A DNA stretch of 64,000 nt from Amycolatopsis thermophila (GTDB lineage: Bacteria > Actinomycetota > Actinomycetes > Mycobacteriales > Pseudonocardiaceae), in assembly GCF_030814215.1 (NCBI RefSeq), contig NZ_JAUSUT010000001.1, positions 5,828,001 to 5,892,000 of the forward strand, read 5' to 3'. Positions 9,874 through 20,952 of this stretch are shown here, piece by piece. Every line of letters starts with the position of its first letter. Position 1 is the first letter of the stretch. Below the pieces are notes generated by a model, which was given only the letters and a program-made list of their open reading frames with translations, made no database searches and was not told the origin of the DNA. Position numbers and translations under genes: made by a program.

Positions 9874-10491
9874 TCAGCTCTGGGGCAGCTTTCCCGCGGC
9901 CAGCACGGCAAGACCCTTCAGCGCGTCCGCGGCCCGCGTCGCCGTGCTCGCGGTGACCTGCAGACCGGACAGCACGTGCCCGCCGGCCAGCAGCACGGTG
10001 CACGTCGAGCCGTCGCACCAGGCGCGCGCGGCCTCGGCACCAGCGGGACGCGCGACCGTCAGCGGCTGCCCGTCGCAGTCGACCGCCGCCAGCACCTGCG
10101 CCGCCGTCCGGTCGAGATACCCGGTGACCTGCTGCGTCAGCGACGAACCGCTGGTGTACAGCCAGGTCGAGCCGCGCGGGTCGCCGGCGGGAACGGCGTC
10201 GAAGCAGGACCCGTTGGCGGCGCGGGCGGCAGCCTCGCGCACGCCCTCCGAGGCCAGGTCGGACTTGGTGAGCACCGCCGCCGAAACGTCGTCGGCGACG
10301 TGGTTCACCGGGCCGTTCGCGGCCGCCTGGTGGACCTCGGCGCTCGACGAGGTCGCCGGCGCGGACTGCGCGGGCGACGCCCCGCCGGCCGGCTTGTCGT
10401 AGTACGTCTCGAGGTCGTTCGGACGATCCGCGCACCCGGTCAGCCCGGTCAGCACGACCGCGGCCAGCACCACCATCCCACCATGACGCAC
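9874..10491 (-). CDS. Secreted lipoprotein of unknown function
   Basis: A 205-residue exported lipoprotein: a hydrophobic signal segment ends in the lipobox LTGC, with the lipidated Cys at residue 20, followed by a Ser/Ala/Pro-rich linker and a globular domain with four further Cys that could pair. I do not recognise the domain. The GTG at 10491 is preferred over an ATG at 10476 because it supplies the positive n-region and follows GAAGGGA. It is convergent with the NUDIX gene and 51 bp downstream of the aldo/keto reductase on the same strand. Confidence 0.75.
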   Translation of the reverse strand: MRHGGMVVLAAVVLTGLTGCADRPNDLETYYDKPAGGASPAQSAPATSSSAEVHQAAANGPVNHVADDVSAAVLTKSDLASEGVREAAARAANGSCFDAVPAGDPRGSTWLYTSGSSLTQQVTGYLDRTAAQVLAAVDCDGQPLTVARPAGAEAARAWCDGSTCTVLLAGGHVLSGLQVTASTATRAADALKGLAVLAAGKLPQS

Positions 10492-10542
10492 GGTGACGTT
10501 CCCTTCAGTATGCGTTGTGGGCGCCGAGATTAGTCGAAGCCG

Positions 10543-11469
10543 TCACTGCCACTGCAGCGAGGACCGGCGTGCCCAGTACCGCTCCGGTTCTTCGGCGAGC
10601 GCGGCGAGCGCGGCCAGTTCGGCGCGTGGCAGGTCCACCGTGGTCGCGGCGAGGTTCGCGGTCAGTTGCTGCGGGCTGGACGGGCCGACGAGGACCGTGT
10701 CCGCCCACGGCTGGGCCAGTACCGCGGCCACGGCGATCGCGTCCGCGCCGACCCCGAAACGGTGCGCCAGACGGGTGATCGCGGCGGGCGGGTCCACCAC
10801 GAGCCTGCCGTTGGCGAGGGTTTCCTTGACCAGCACCACGTTCCCGGCCGCGTGCGCCTCGGCCAGCGCCGGCCCGGCCGACGGCTCGAGCACGTTCCAG
10901 GTGGACTGCACCGCCGAGAACACCGGCCGCCCGGCCACTTCCAGCTCGAACGCCCGCCGGATCGTGTCGCCCTGCGCCGGACCCGAGGTGGAGAACCCGA
11001 CGCGCACCCCGTCGTCGCTGAGCGCGGCCAGGGCGCGCTGCAACGCCTCGTCGGTGAACAACGGGCTGTCCGCGGTGAGCGAGTGCACCTGGTAGAGGCT
11101 GATCGAGGATCCCAGCAGGGACCGGCTTTCGGTCCACTGCCGGGAGAAGACGCCCGCGGAGTGTTCCTTCACCTCGTGCATGGTGGCGTCCATGCGCCAG
11201 CCGCCCACATAGGTGTAGCCCCACTTGCTGGACACGGTGAGGTCGTTGTGGCCCCGTTCGGCCATCCAGCCGGCCAGGAACTCCTCGGCGCGGCCGTAGG
11301 ACCGCGCGACGTCGACCCAGCGGACCCCGGCGGCGTAGGCGGCGTCGAGCACCGCGTAGGTCGCCTCCCGCATCGCCCGCACGTCCCGCCGCGCCGGCAG
11401 CTCACTGCTCCGGCCGAGATTGATGTAGGCGGGGCGCCCCAGGGCCGCCAGCCCGAGTCCGATTCGCAG
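10543..11469 (-). CDS. Aldo/keto reductase
   Basis: An NADPH-dependent aldo/keto reductase (TIM barrel). The catalytic tetrad is visible: Asp and Tyr in WVDVARSYGRAE, Lys in SSKWGYTY, His in LYQVHSL. The reading frame stays homologous upstream of the first ATG (11382): LRIGLGLAALGRPAYINLGR is the expected first strand and cofactor region. No ATG, GTG or TTG precedes it, so the start is probably CTG at 11469, with AAAGGA upstream, giving 308 residues. A GTG at 11388 would give a shorter protein lacking strand 1. Substrate unknown. Confidence 0.8.
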   Translation of the reverse strand: MRIGLGLAALGRPAYINLGRSSELPARRDVRAMREATYAVLDAAYAAGVRWVDVARSYGRAEEFLAGWMAERGHNDLTVSSKWGYTYVGGWRMDATMHEVKEHSAGVFSRQWTESRSLLGSSISLYQVHSLTADSPLFTDEALQRALAALSDDGVRVGFSTSGPAQGDTIRRAFELEVAGRPVFSAVQSTWNVLEPSAGPALAEAHAAGNVVLVKETLANGRLVVDPPAAITRLAHRFGVGADAIAVAAVLAQPWADTVLVGPSSPQQLTANLAATTVDLPRAELAALAALAEEPERYWARRSSLQWQ

Positions 11470-11546
11470 GGGACTGTCCTTTCCGTGCGGGTTTTCCGGC
11501 TGTAGCTCGGTGGCGACTGCGAGGGTGCACCACCCACAGCCGCGCC

Positions 11547-11562
11547 GTATAGGTCGTTATAC
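11547..11562. repeat. GTATA-N6-TATAC palindrome, copy 1
   Basis: GTATAGGTCGTTATAC. Read on the minus strand, its first six bases GTATAA supply the last Val codon and TAA stop of the small gene at 11557. Identical to the copy at 36055 over at least 20 bases including flanks. Confidence 0.7.
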
Positions 11563-11898
11563 GCCTGCTGCTCGGTGCCGGAGGATCTCCAGCCACTGCT
11601 CGGAGTCCAGCGCCTGCCGGTGCAGCTTCTCCAGCCGCGCGGCCGGCGCCCGCACGTAGCCCTTGCCGAACACCGGCGCGATCTGACGCAGGCTCGCCCC
11701 CTCCTCCCGGGCGGCCAGCAGCACCCAGTCCGAGGCGTCCGCGCAGGCCGCCGACGCGCGCCGCAACTCCCCCAGCACGCGGATCAGGTCGTCCGGCGGG
11801 ATCTCGTGGGCGCGGACGGCGCGGGCGGTCTCCTCCAGCCAGGCCAGGACGTCCGCCTCGGTGATCGGGGCGCGGATCTCGGCCGCGGGCTCGCTCAT
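11557..11898 (-). CDS. Small HTH-like protein
   Basis: A 113-residue soluble protein not recognised by family. The first half is acidic and helical; the second half holds REEGASLRQIAPVFGKGY, which reads like a helix-turn-helix, followed by a basic helix (AARLEKLHRQAL). There is no clear Shine-Dalgarno; the upstream palindrome (copy 2) contains TATACT 8-13 bases before the ATG, so the message may be leaderless. A second palindrome forms its stop codon. The gene is thus bracketed by two copies of the same element, which suggests, without proof, that it may be the binding protein. Confidence 0.65.
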   Translation of the reverse strand: MSEPAAEIRAPITEADVLAWLEETARAVRAHEIPPDDLIRVLGELRRASAACADASDWVLLAAREEGASLRQIAPVFGKGYVRAPAARLEKLHRQALDSEQWLEILRHRAAGV

Positions 11899-11906
11899 GC
11901 CGCGAA

Positions 11907-11922
11907 GTATAGGACGTTATAC
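11907..11922. repeat. GTATA-N6-TATAC palindrome, copy 2
   Basis: GTATAGGACGTTATAC, nine bases upstream of the ATG of the 113-residue gene. It differs from copies 1 and 4 at one spacer base. Its left arm gives a -10-like TATACT on the minus strand. Confidence 0.7.
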
Positions 11923-11979
11923 GGCGATTCCCGGACGACGCGCCGGGCAACCGGCCGGCCCGGACGACGTCTTCCGTAC

Positions 11980-12264
11980 GTGTCCGACAAGATCGTCCGC
12001 CGGGTGCGCGGGGTGGCGGCCGCGCTGGGGGTGACGCTGCTGCTCGCCCCGGTGCACGGCTTCGCGGCGCTGGTGTTCCTGTTCTCGACCGGGCGGTACG
12101 ACTCCAGCGGGCGGGGCGGGCCGTTCCGGAGCTGCACGGCCGACTCGGTGTCGTGCACCGGACCGAACGTGCTGGCGATGATCGTGTGCGCGCTGGTCGT
12201 CCTCGGCGGGCTCGTGCTGGCCGGATGGGCCGGACGGCGCGCCGGGCGGCCGCGGCACCGCTGA
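11980..12264 (+). CDS. Small two-helix membrane protein
   Basis: A 94-residue predicted membrane protein with two hydrophobic segments (about 8-28 and 61-82) and a short loop between them holding two Cys (RSCTADSVSC) that may form a disulfide. The tail is basic (RRAGRPRHR), suggesting it is cytoplasmic. The GTG at 11980 is the first start after the divergent gene; no strong Shine-Dalgarno is seen. No family recognised. Convergent with mpa, separated by a terminator hairpin. Confidence 0.6.
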   Translation: MSDKIVRRVRGVAAALGVTLLLAPVHGFAALVFLFSTGRYDSSGRGGPFRSCTADSVSCTGPNVLAMIVCALVVLGGLVLAGWAGRRAGRPRHR

Positions 12265-12269
12265 CACGG

Positions 12270-12305
12270 CGGAGGCCGCCGGCCCGGCTGGGTCGGCGGC
12301 CTCCG
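12270..12305. terminator. Bidirectional terminator hairpin
   Basis: A 12-bp perfect stem, CGGAGGCCGCCG (12270-12281) with CGGCGGCCTCCG (12294-12305), and a 12-nt loop, between the convergent membrane-protein gene and mpa. It lacks a T-tract, as is common in high-GC actinobacteria. Confidence 0.7.
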
Positions 12306-12321
12306 TGGGCGGTCCTCGCGG

Positions 12322-14130
12322 TTACAGGTACTGACCGGTGTTGGTGGCCGTGTCGATGACGCGGCCGCTCTCCTGGTTCTTCCCGGTGACCAGCGTGCGG
12401 ATGTAGACGATCCGCTCGCCCTTCTTGCCCGAGATCCGGGCCCAGTCGTCCGGGTTGGTGGTGTTGGGCAGGTCCTCGTTCTCCGCGAACTCGTCGACGA
12501 TCGCGTCGAGCAGGTGCTGGACGCGCAGGCCGGGCTGCTTGGTCTCCAGCACCGACTTGATCGCCGCCTTCTTCGCCCGGTCCACGATGTTCTGGATCAT
12601 CGCGCCCGAGTTGAAGTCGCGGAAGTACAGGACCTCCTTGTCCCCGTTGGCGTAGGTGACCTCGAGGAACCGGTTCTCGTCGGTCTCCTCGTACATGCGC
12701 TCGACCGTGTTCTGGATCATCGCGTCGATCGTGGCCTGGGTGTCCCCGCCGAACTCGGCGAGGTCGTCGGCGTGGATCGGCAGCCCCGGCGTCAGGTACT
12801 TGGAGAAGATGTCCTTCGCACCCTCGGCGTCCGGACGCTCGATCTTGATCTTCACGTCGAGCCGGCCCGGCCGCAGGATCGCCGGGTCGATCATGTCCTC
12901 GCGGTTGGAGGCGCCGATGACGATGACGTTCTCCAGCCCCTCGACACCGTCGATCTCGGCCAGCAGCTGCGGCACGATCGTGGTCTCCACGTCCGAGGAG
13001 ACACCACTGCCGCGGGTGCGGAAGATCGACTCCATCTCGTCGAAGAACACGATCACGGGCGTGCCGTCGGAGGCCTTCTCGCGAGCCCGCTGGAAGATCA
13101 GGCGGATGCTCCGCTCGGTCTCCCCGACGAACTTGTTGAGCAGCTCCGGGCCCTTGATGTTGAGGAAGTACGACTTGGCGTCGCTCGAGTCGCCGTCGCC
13201 CCGGGCCTCGGCCACCTTCTTGGCCAGGCTGTTGGCGACCGCCTTCGCGATCAGCGTCTTGCCGCAACCGGGCGGGCCGTAGAGCAGGACGCCCTTGGGC
13301 GGGCGCAGCTCGTACTCGCGGTAGAGGTCGGCGTGCAGGAACGGCAGCTCCACGGCGTCGCGGATCTGCTCGATCTGCCGCCCGAGACCACCGATGTCCT
13401 CGTACCGGACGTCCGGGACCTCCTCCAGCACGAGGTCCTCGACCTCGGCCTTCGGCACCCGCTCGTAGGCGTATCCCGCCTTCGAGTCGACCAGCAGCGA
13501 GTCGCCGGGCTTGAGCGCCTGCTCGGCGAGCGGATCGGACAGCCAGACCACCCGCTCCTCGTCGGCGTGACCGACGACGAGCGCGCGGGCGCTGCCACCC
13601 TCGGTGGCCGGCGACAGGACCTCGCGCAGCGAGCAGACCTCGCCGGTGAGCTCGAAGTCGCCCGCCTCCACCACGGTCAGGGCCTCGTTCAACCGCAGGG
13701 CCTGACCGCGCTTGAGGGAGTCCACCTCCACCGCCGGCGACACCGAGACCCGCATCTTGCGGCCCGCGGTGAACACGTCGACGGTGTTGTCCTCGTACGC
13801 GGTGACGAACACGCCGTACCCGCTGGGCGGCTGGGCGAGCCGGTCGACCTCCTCGCGCAGCGCGAGGAGCTGTCCCCGCGCCTCCCGGAGGGTCTCCACG
13901 AGCTTGTTGTTCCGCTCGGTGAGCTGGGCGACTCGCTCCGACGCCTCGGCGAGACGCTGCTCCAGCACGCGGTTCTGACGGGGTGATTCGGTTAGTTTGC
14001 GCCGCAGCAGGGCCACTTCCTCTTCCAGGAAGCGGACCTGCCGCGCCGCCTCGTCCGGCGTCGTTCCAGCTCCACTGATCTCTGAAGGGTCGGCGTCCTC
14101 GTGCCGACCTCCGGGAAGGTCGTGTTGCAT
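12322..14130 (-). CDS. mpa: Proteasomal ATPase Mpa/ARC
   Basis: A 602-residue AAA+ ring ATPase that binds Pup, unfolds tagged proteins and feeds them to the 20S core. In order: an N-terminal coiled coil (about 30-98) that captures Pup, the interdomain OB folds (about 100-240), and the AAA domain with Walker A GPPGCGKT (285-292) and Walker [11 protein letters not shown]. It ends in GQYL, the penultimate-Tyr motif that docks into PrcA. The ATG at 14130 follows GAGGAGG; longer frames upstream lack homology. The gene stands alone, 3 kb from dop. Confidence 0.97.
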   Translation of the reverse strand: MQHDLPGGRHEDADPSEISGAGTTPDEAARQVRFLEEEVALLRRKLTESPRQNRVLEQRLAEASERVAQLTERNNKLVETLREARGQLLALREEVDRLAQPPSGYGVFVTAYEDNTVDVFTAGRKMRVSVSPAVEVDSLKRGQALRLNEALTVVEAGDFELTGEVCSLREVLSPATEGGSARALVVGHADEERVVWLSDPLAEQALKPGDSLLVDSKAGYAYERVPKAEVEDLVLEEVPDVRYEDIGGLGRQIEQIRDAVELPFLHADLYREYELRPPKGVLLYGPPGCGKTLIAKAVANSLAKKVAEARGDGDSSDAKSYFLNIKGPELLNKFVGETERSIRLIFQRAREKASDGTPVIVFFDEMESIFRTRGSGVSSDVETTIVPQLLAEIDGVEGLENVIVIGASNREDMIDPAILRPGRLDVKIKIERPDAEGAKDIFSKYLTPGLPIHADDLAEFGGDTQATIDAMIQNTVERMYEETDENRFLEVTYANGDKEVLYFRDFNSGAMIQNIVDRAKKAAIKSVLETKQPGLRVQHLLDAIVDEFAENEDLPNTTNPDDWARISGKKGERIVYIRTLVTGKNQESGRVIDTATNTGQYL

Positions 14131-14607
14131 GTCGGCACCTCCTCGGAGTGCTTTTAACCCACGGTACCGGCGATCACCGACATGAAAAGCCCTATCCGCA
14201 TCACAGGATCGGCGCGTCGCATCACGAAACCGGCCGGAACCGTTACGCAACCGGTCCGTCCGGTGCTCGGCGAACCGCTCATCGAACTACGGACAGTAGC
14301 CACCCGGCCACTTCCAGCGGCCATCCGGGCGGTGAGCGATTCACTCATGTCACGACCACCCAACCAAGGCTTTACAGGACGTTCACGAGGCGTCTTCCCC
14401 TTCTCCTCCGTCTTCAAACCCGGCCGGATTCCGCCGCACCGCACCGATCCCGGGCCACGGCAGCCCGACCGTGAAGATCGAGTTGTCCGATATCGGCGCT
14501 ACGATCCCCCGCGTTGCACACCCGGCACCGAGCCGGGAGAAACCGGATGCCGCTTCGGCGCGTCGAAGGCAGGCAGACACCCGACGTGAACGAGGAGACG
14601 TCCGTCC
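14131..14607. other. Intergenic region, mpa / 14608 divergent promoters
   Basis: A 477-bp region without a convincing gene. Open frames here look like compositional noise and have no Shine-Dalgarno or recognisable domain. It must carry the divergent promoters for mpa and the tandem membrane genes; several CCGG-centred short palindromes occur around 14220-14270, but I see no clear operator or riboswitch. Confidence 0.5.
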
Positions 14608-15321
14608 ATGACCTACCCGCCGCACGGCCAGGGACAGCCGGGCCCCTACGGACAGCCCGGCCCGCACGGGCGGCAGCCCGGCTACCCGGGCGGTCACCAG
14701 ACCCCGCCGCCCGGGTTCCCCGGCGGCCCGCAGCAGTTCGGTCAGCAGGGCGGATTCGCACAGCCCGGTGGTTTCGGCGGCCCGCCGGGTGAGCCGCCGA
14801 AGAAGAAGACCGGCCTGATCGTGAGCGTCGCCGCGGCCGCCGTCGTGGTCATCGCCCTCGCCGTCACCCTCGTGCTCGTCCTCGGTGGCGACGACGAGCA
14901 GAACGGCACCACCACCGCCGCGGGCGGCTCGTCGAGCGCGAAGCCGACCGCGAAGGCCGCCAGTTCCACCCCGCCCCGGCGCTCGTCCTCGGCGGGCACC
15001 GGCTCCTCCGCCGGTGAGGACGGCGGCGGCGGGACCGGCACCGCGGACAGCGTGGCGCAGCAGGTGGTGTCGGCCATGAACGCCCGCAGCGCCAGCCGCT
15101 ACGCGGCCCTGACCTGCGGCGGGGCGAGCCAGTCCGAGATCGAGAGCCTGCAGTCCGAATGGGACTCCGCCAGCGAGCTGCAGGCCACCGTGTCCGGGCC
15201 GGCCGAGATCACCGGCGACACGGCCGAGGTGCCGGTCCAGCTCAAGTACAACGGCGAGAGCCAGAGTGCGAAGATGCCCCTGAAACGGCAGGGTTCGAAC
15301 TGGTGCGTCGACGAGTCCTGA
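14608..15321 (+). CDS. Pro/Gly-rich single-pass membrane protein (DUF4878-like), paralogue 1
   Basis: A 237-residue protein with a Pro/Gly/Gln-rich cytoplasmic N-terminus (1-64), a PPKKKTGLIV stop-transfer edge, one TM helix (about 69-92), a Ser/Thr/Gly-rich linker and an extracytoplasmic C-terminal domain with two Cys (ALTCGG, NWCVDE). The C-terminal layout resembles the small NTF2-like DUF4878 lipoprotein/membrane family. The function is unknown. It follows GAGGAGACGT and lies 31 bp before its paralogue, with which it is presumably cotranscribed. Confidence 0.75.
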   Translation: MTYPPHGQGQPGPYGQPGPHGRQPGYPGGHQTPPPGFPGGPQQFGQQGGFAQPGGFGGPPGEPPKKKTGLIVSVAAAAVVVIALAVTLVLVLGGDDEQNGTTTAAGGSSSAKPTAKAASSTPPRRSSSAGTGSSAGEDGGGGTGTADSVAQQVVSAMNARSASRYAALTCGGASQSEIESLQSEWDSASELQATVSGPAEITGDTAEVPVQLKYNGESQSAKMPLKRQGSNWCVDES

Positions 15322-15352
15322 GCCAACCGATCCACGAGGGGGTAACCCGATC

Positions 15353-16141
15353 ATGACCTATCCGCCCCAACCGCCCGGGCAGCCCGGCGGCCAGCCCGAT
15401 CCGTACGGCCGGCCGGGTCCGTACGGTCCGCAAGGGCAGCCGGGTCCCTACGGGCAGCAGCCGGGCGGTGGCCACCCCCAGGGCGGCCCGCAGCAGCCCG
15501 GGTACCCCCAGGGCGGGTACCCGCAGGGCGGGCAGCCCGGCTACCCCCAGACGCCCCCGCCCGGGTTCCCCGGCGCCAGCCAGCAGTTCGGCCAGGACCC
15601 GTACGCGACGCAGCAGTTCGCCGGCGGGCCGCAGGGCGGGCCGCCGAAGAAGAAGACGGGCCTGATCGTCGGTATCGCGGTCGCCGCGGTGGTCGTGATC
15701 GCCGCCGCCGTGGTGCTGTTCTTCGTCTTCACCAAGGACGACGACAACACCGCCGCGCCCGCCGCGAGCACCACCGCTCCTCCCCCGGCGTCGAGCGAGA
15801 AGCCGACCAGCGGCTCGCGCACGCCGACGTCGGCTCCCGGCGCCAACGGCACCGCGGTGCCCGGCGCGAAGGCGACCCCGGAGGAAGCCGCCCAGGCCAT
15901 CGCCACGGCCTACTCGTCCGGCGACAAGGAGACGCTGCAGTCGATGGTGTGCGCGAGCAAGCCGCAGACCGTGCAGGACATCCCGGGTGGCATCACCGTG
16001 ACCGTCACCGGCAGCCCGGACATCGTCGGCGACCTCGCCTACGTGCCGGTCCACGCCGTGGGGCCCGGCGGGACCAACGACTTCGACCTCGGCCTCTCCC
16101 ACGAGGGCGGCGCCTGGTGCTACCTGGGCGACCGCCTCTAG
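15353..16141 (+). CDS. Pro/Gly-rich single-pass membrane protein (DUF4878-like), paralogue 2
   Basis: A 262-residue protein with the same layout as the gene before it: MTYPPQ opening, a longer Pro/Gln/Gly/Tyr repeat tract (PQGG/GYPQGG), the shared PPKKKTGLIV edge, one TM helix (about 100-124), a Thr/Pro linker and an extracytoplasmic domain with two Cys (SMVCAS, AWCYLG). It arose by tandem duplication. The repeats of the N-terminus make it low complexity and length-variable. Convergent with trmI, 12 bp apart. Confidence 0.75.
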   Translation: MTYPPQPPGQPGGQPDPYGRPGPYGPQGQPGPYGQQPGGGHPQGGPQQPGYPQGGYPQGGQPGYPQTPPPGFPGASQQFGQDPYATQQFAGGPQGGPPKKKTGLIVGIAVAAVVVIAAAVVLFFVFTKDDDNTAAPAASTTAPPPASSEKPTSGSRTPTSAPGANGTAVPGAKATPEEAAQAIATAYSSGDKETLQSMVCASKPQTVQDIPGGITVTVTGSPDIVGDLAYVPVHAVGPGGTNDFDLGLSHEGGAWCYLGDRL

Positions 16142-16153
16142 CGACGGGCCACC

Positions 16154-18192
<2,039 letters not shown>

Positions 18193-18287
18193 GCCGGACA
18201 GGGTAGAGCGTGTGGTGTCAGGCGGCCGTGACCCGCGACGGGCGCGGCGCGACGATCTTGTCGTACCCCTGCTCTAGGGTGCGGGGT

Positions 18288-19154
18288 ATGGCTCAGACGG
18301 CGACCACGGATCCCCAGCTCGGCGTGCGCCGCCCCGCGCTGTCCCCTTCCCGGGCCAGCGACTTCAAGCAGTGCCCCCTGCTCTACCGCTTCCGGGCGGT
18401 GGACCGCCTGCCGGAGGTGCCCACCAAGGCCCAGCTGCGCGGGACGCTCGTGCACTCGGTGATGGAGCGGCTGTTCGCGCTGCCCCGCACCGACCGCGAA
18501 CCCGGCCGCGCCCGGCAGCTGCTCTCCCCCACCTGGGAAGAGCTGTCCGCCGACAACCCGGAGTGGACCGAGCTCTTCGACGGCGAAGACGTCGAGGGCT
18601 GGCTGGAGAGCGCGACGAAACTGCTGGACAGCTACTTCAAGCTGGAGGATCCGCGCCGGTTCGACCCGGAGGCGTGCGAGCTGCACGTCGAACTGGAGCT
18701 GGAGTCGGGTGTCCGGCTGCGCGGGTACGTCGACCGGCTCGACGTGGCGCCGACCGGCGAGATCCGCGTCGTGGACTACAAGACCGGCGCCGCGCCGCGG
18801 CAGATCGGCGAGGCCAAGGCGCTGTTCCAGATGAAGTTCTACGCCGTGGTGCTGTGGCGGCTGCGCGGGGTCGTACCCCGCCAGCTCAAGCTGATGTACC
18901 TCACCGACGGGCAGTCCCTGGCCTACACGCCCGACGAGGCCGAGCTGCGCCGGTTCGAGCGCACCCTCGAGGCGATCTGGGAGGCGATCCTCAAGGCCGG
19001 CCGGACCGGGGACTTCCGGCCGAACCCGAGCAAGCTGTGCGACTGGTGCGCGCACCAGTCGCTGTGCCCGTCGTTCGGCGGGACACCGCCGGAGTACCCG
19101 GGCTGGCCGGAGCCGGACCCGGGTGTGGAGACGGCACTGGATCGCGCGGACTGA
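18288..19154 (+). CDS. RecB-family Fe-S exonuclease
   Basis: A 288-residue PD-(D/E)XK nuclease of the RecB/AddB/Cas4 type. The catalytic core is seen in RLDVAPTGEIRVVDYKTG, with the D...DYK residues. A four-cysteine cluster holder is formed by DFKQCPLLYRF at the N-terminus and CDWCAHQSLCP at the C-terminus, as in [4Fe-4S] AddB/Cas4 nucleases. The ATG at 18288 gives a protein without extra N-terminal sequence. Mycobacteria carry the same gene beside trmI. Its role in DNA repair is inferred from family. Confidence 0.9.
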   Translation: MAQTATTDPQLGVRRPALSPSRASDFKQCPLLYRFRAVDRLPEVPTKAQLRGTLVHSVMERLFALPRTDREPGRARQLLSPTWEELSADNPEWTELFDGEDVEGWLESATKLLDSYFKLEDPRRFDPEACELHVELELESGVRLRGYVDRLDVAPTGEIRVVDYKTGAAPRQIGEAKALFQMKFYAVVLWRLRGVVPRQLKLMYLTDGQSLAYTPDEAELRRFERTLEAIWEAILKAGRTGDFRPNPSKLCDWCAHQSLCPSFGGTPPEYPGWPEPDPGVETALDRAD

Positions 19155-19165
19155 GACGACGAGAC

Positions 19166-19945
19166 ATGACGGACAACGCTTTCTACCTGCCGCTGGGCGG
19201 CGACCGCTACCAGCCGACCGAGCACACCGCCGGGCCGTGGACCCCGGACGCGCAGCACTTCGGGCCACCGTCGGCGCTGCTCGCCCGCGCGCTGGAGGGC
19301 CTGGCGGCCGACCGGCCGGGCCTGCTGGCCCGGGTCACCGTGGAGATCCTCGGCCCGGCGCCGCTGACCGAGCTGACCGTGCGGTCCTGGGTCGAGCGGC
19401 CGGGCCGGTCGGTCGAACTGCTGGGCGCGGAGCTGCACGACGGCACCCGCGCGGTGGCGCGCGCGTCCGCCTGGCACATCGCCGAGTCCGACAGCGCGGC
19501 CGTGGCCACCGAGGAGCCTGCGCCTCCGCCGCCGGAGGACTGCCCCCCGGCGGCGTGGCCGGACAGCTGGCGGCCCGGCGGCTACCTGGGTGCGATGGAG
19601 TGGCGCGCCATCGCCGGGTCACCGGCCGAGCCCGGCGCGGCCTGGGTGTGGGGCCGGCAGCGGGTCGAGCTGGTCGCCGGTGAGAAGCCGACGCCCCTGC
19701 AGCGGCTGTTCGCGGTGGCCGACACCGGCAACGGCGCGTCGAACTTCCTCGACCCGGCGCGCTGGTGGTTCATCAACAGCGAGCTGACCGTGCACCTGCG
19801 GCGGGCCCCGGCCGGCGAGTGGATCGCGCTGGACGCCCGCACGGTGATCGGCCCGACCGGGGTGGGCACGGCCACCAGCACGCTGTCCGACGTGCGGGGG
19901 CAGGTGGGCCAGGCCGCGCAGGCGCTGATGGTCCGGACACGCTGA
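19166..19945 (+). CDS. Thioesterase-family (TesB-like) protein
   Basis: A 259-residue double-hotdog thioesterase-like protein. HFGPPSALLARALE begins the first hotdog helix, and the C-terminal domain holds FLDPARWWFINSELTVHLRR and GPTGVGTATSTLSD, which resemble acyl-CoA thioesterase II family sequences. A Pro/Glu-rich linker separates the two halves. The ATG at 19166 is 11 bp after the RecB-like gene, so the two are probably cotranscribed. The acyl substrate is unknown. Confidence 0.85.
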   Translation: MTDNAFYLPLGGDRYQPTEHTAGPWTPDAQHFGPPSALLARALEGLAADRPGLLARVTVEILGPAPLTELTVRSWVERPGRSVELLGAELHDGTRAVARASAWHIAESDSAAVATEEPAPPPPEDCPPAAWPDSWRPGGYLGAMEWRAIAGSPAEPGAAWVWGRQRVELVAGEKPTPLQRLFAVADTGNGASNFLDPARWWFINSELTVHLRRAPAGEWIALDARTVIGPTGVGTATSTLSDVRGQVGQAAQALMVRTR

Positions 19946-20022
19946 CGGGTTCGACCGTCCCCCGCGGGCCGCACGAGATCCACTACTCTGCGGCCAGGAT
20001 CGACTGACCTGGGAGCGCTCGA

Positions 20023-20952
20023 GTGCAGATCACCTCGGTGGTCAACCAGAAAGGCGGCGTCGGCAAGACGGCGCTGAGCGTCGGGGCCGCCGCGGCGCTG
20101 GCCGAACGCGGCCGTCGGGTGCTGCTGATCGACCTCGACCCGCAGGGTCACGCGACCACGGAGATGCTGGGCCTGGAGGAGGTCCCGGCGCACGCGCCGA
20201 GCCTGGCCAAGGCGCTGACGAAGATGTGGAAGGGCCCGGTCGAGGAGCTGATCGTGCCGCACCGGCGCAGCCACCTGGGCCCGGGTGGCGCGTTCGACGT
20301 CATCCCCACCTCCCCGGGCATGTTCGACCTGGTGCGCAGGCTCGACCAGTTCCGGGTGCCGGGGTGGCAGCTGGCGCGGGTGGTGCAGTTCGCCAACTAC
20401 GACCACGTGATCATCGACTGCCCGCCGGCGCTGGACGTGCTGACGAACAACGCGCTCGCGGCGACCCACGGCATCCTGGTGCCGGTGCAGCCCGACCGCA
20501 CGAGCATCCGGGCGCTGCGCCTGCTCAACGACCAGCTGCACTTCGTCCAGCAGGCGCTCAACCGGCCGCCGATCCCCTACTTCGGCGTGGTACCGGGCCT
20601 GTACCGGCGGCCGATGTCGGGTTATGCGGTGGCGGCGCTGGAGGAGCTGCGGCAGTTCGGGTACCCGCTGCTGGCGCACGTGCCGCTGGGCGTGGTGATG
20701 AACGAGGCCGCCGCGCACGGCATGCCGGTCACCACGTTCGCACCGGAGACCACGCAGGCGGTGGCGTTCCGGGAGATCGCGGCGGTGCTGGACGCGCACC
20801 TGGCGCGGCAGCCGCCCTCCGCCCCGATCCCGGCCGAGGACGACTTCGTGTTCGAGGACTTCATCACCCAGGTCGCGCAGACCCGCAACGAGAACGACAA
20901 CGGCGTGCGCAAGCGGCTCTACGACCTGATGCCCAAGCGCCCGCGCGACTAG
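20023..20952 (+). CDS. ParA/MinD-like ATPase
   Basis: A 309-residue deviant-Walker P-loop ATPase. It starts MQITSVVNQKGGVGKTA (Walker A, residues 9-16), then LLIDLDPQGHATT and DHVIIDCPP, the standard ParA/Soj motifs. No parB gene or parS-like repeat lies beside it, so it is an orphan ParA-family gene rather than the main chromosome-partition ATPase. The GTG at 20023 gives the canonical start. Its TAG stop overlaps the GTG of the following broken phosphotransferase gene by one base. Confidence 0.9.
   Translation: MQITSVVNQKGGVGKTALSVGAAAALAERGRRVLLIDLDPQGHATTEMLGLEEVPAHAPSLAKALTKMWKGPVEELIVPHRRSHLGPGGAFDVIPTSPGMFDLVRRLDQFRVPGWQLARVVQFANYDHVIIDCPPALDVLTNNALAATHGILVPVQPDRTSIRALRLLNDQLHFVQQALNRPPIPYFGVVPGLYRRPMSGYAVAALEELRQFGYPLLAHVPLGVVMNEAAAHGMPVTTFAPETTQAVAFREIAAVLDAHLARQPPSAPIPAEDDFVFEDFITQVAQTRNENDNGVRKRLYDLMPKRPRD

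Noticed and set aside
14182..14589. 135-codon open frame in the mpa upstream region
   Set aside because: No Shine-Dalgarno, no domain and Arg/Pro-rich noise composition; more likely a regulatory gap.
20023..20952. Chromosome partition locus
   Set aside because: There is a ParA-like ATPase but no ParB gene or parS repeats nearby, so it is an orphan homologue.
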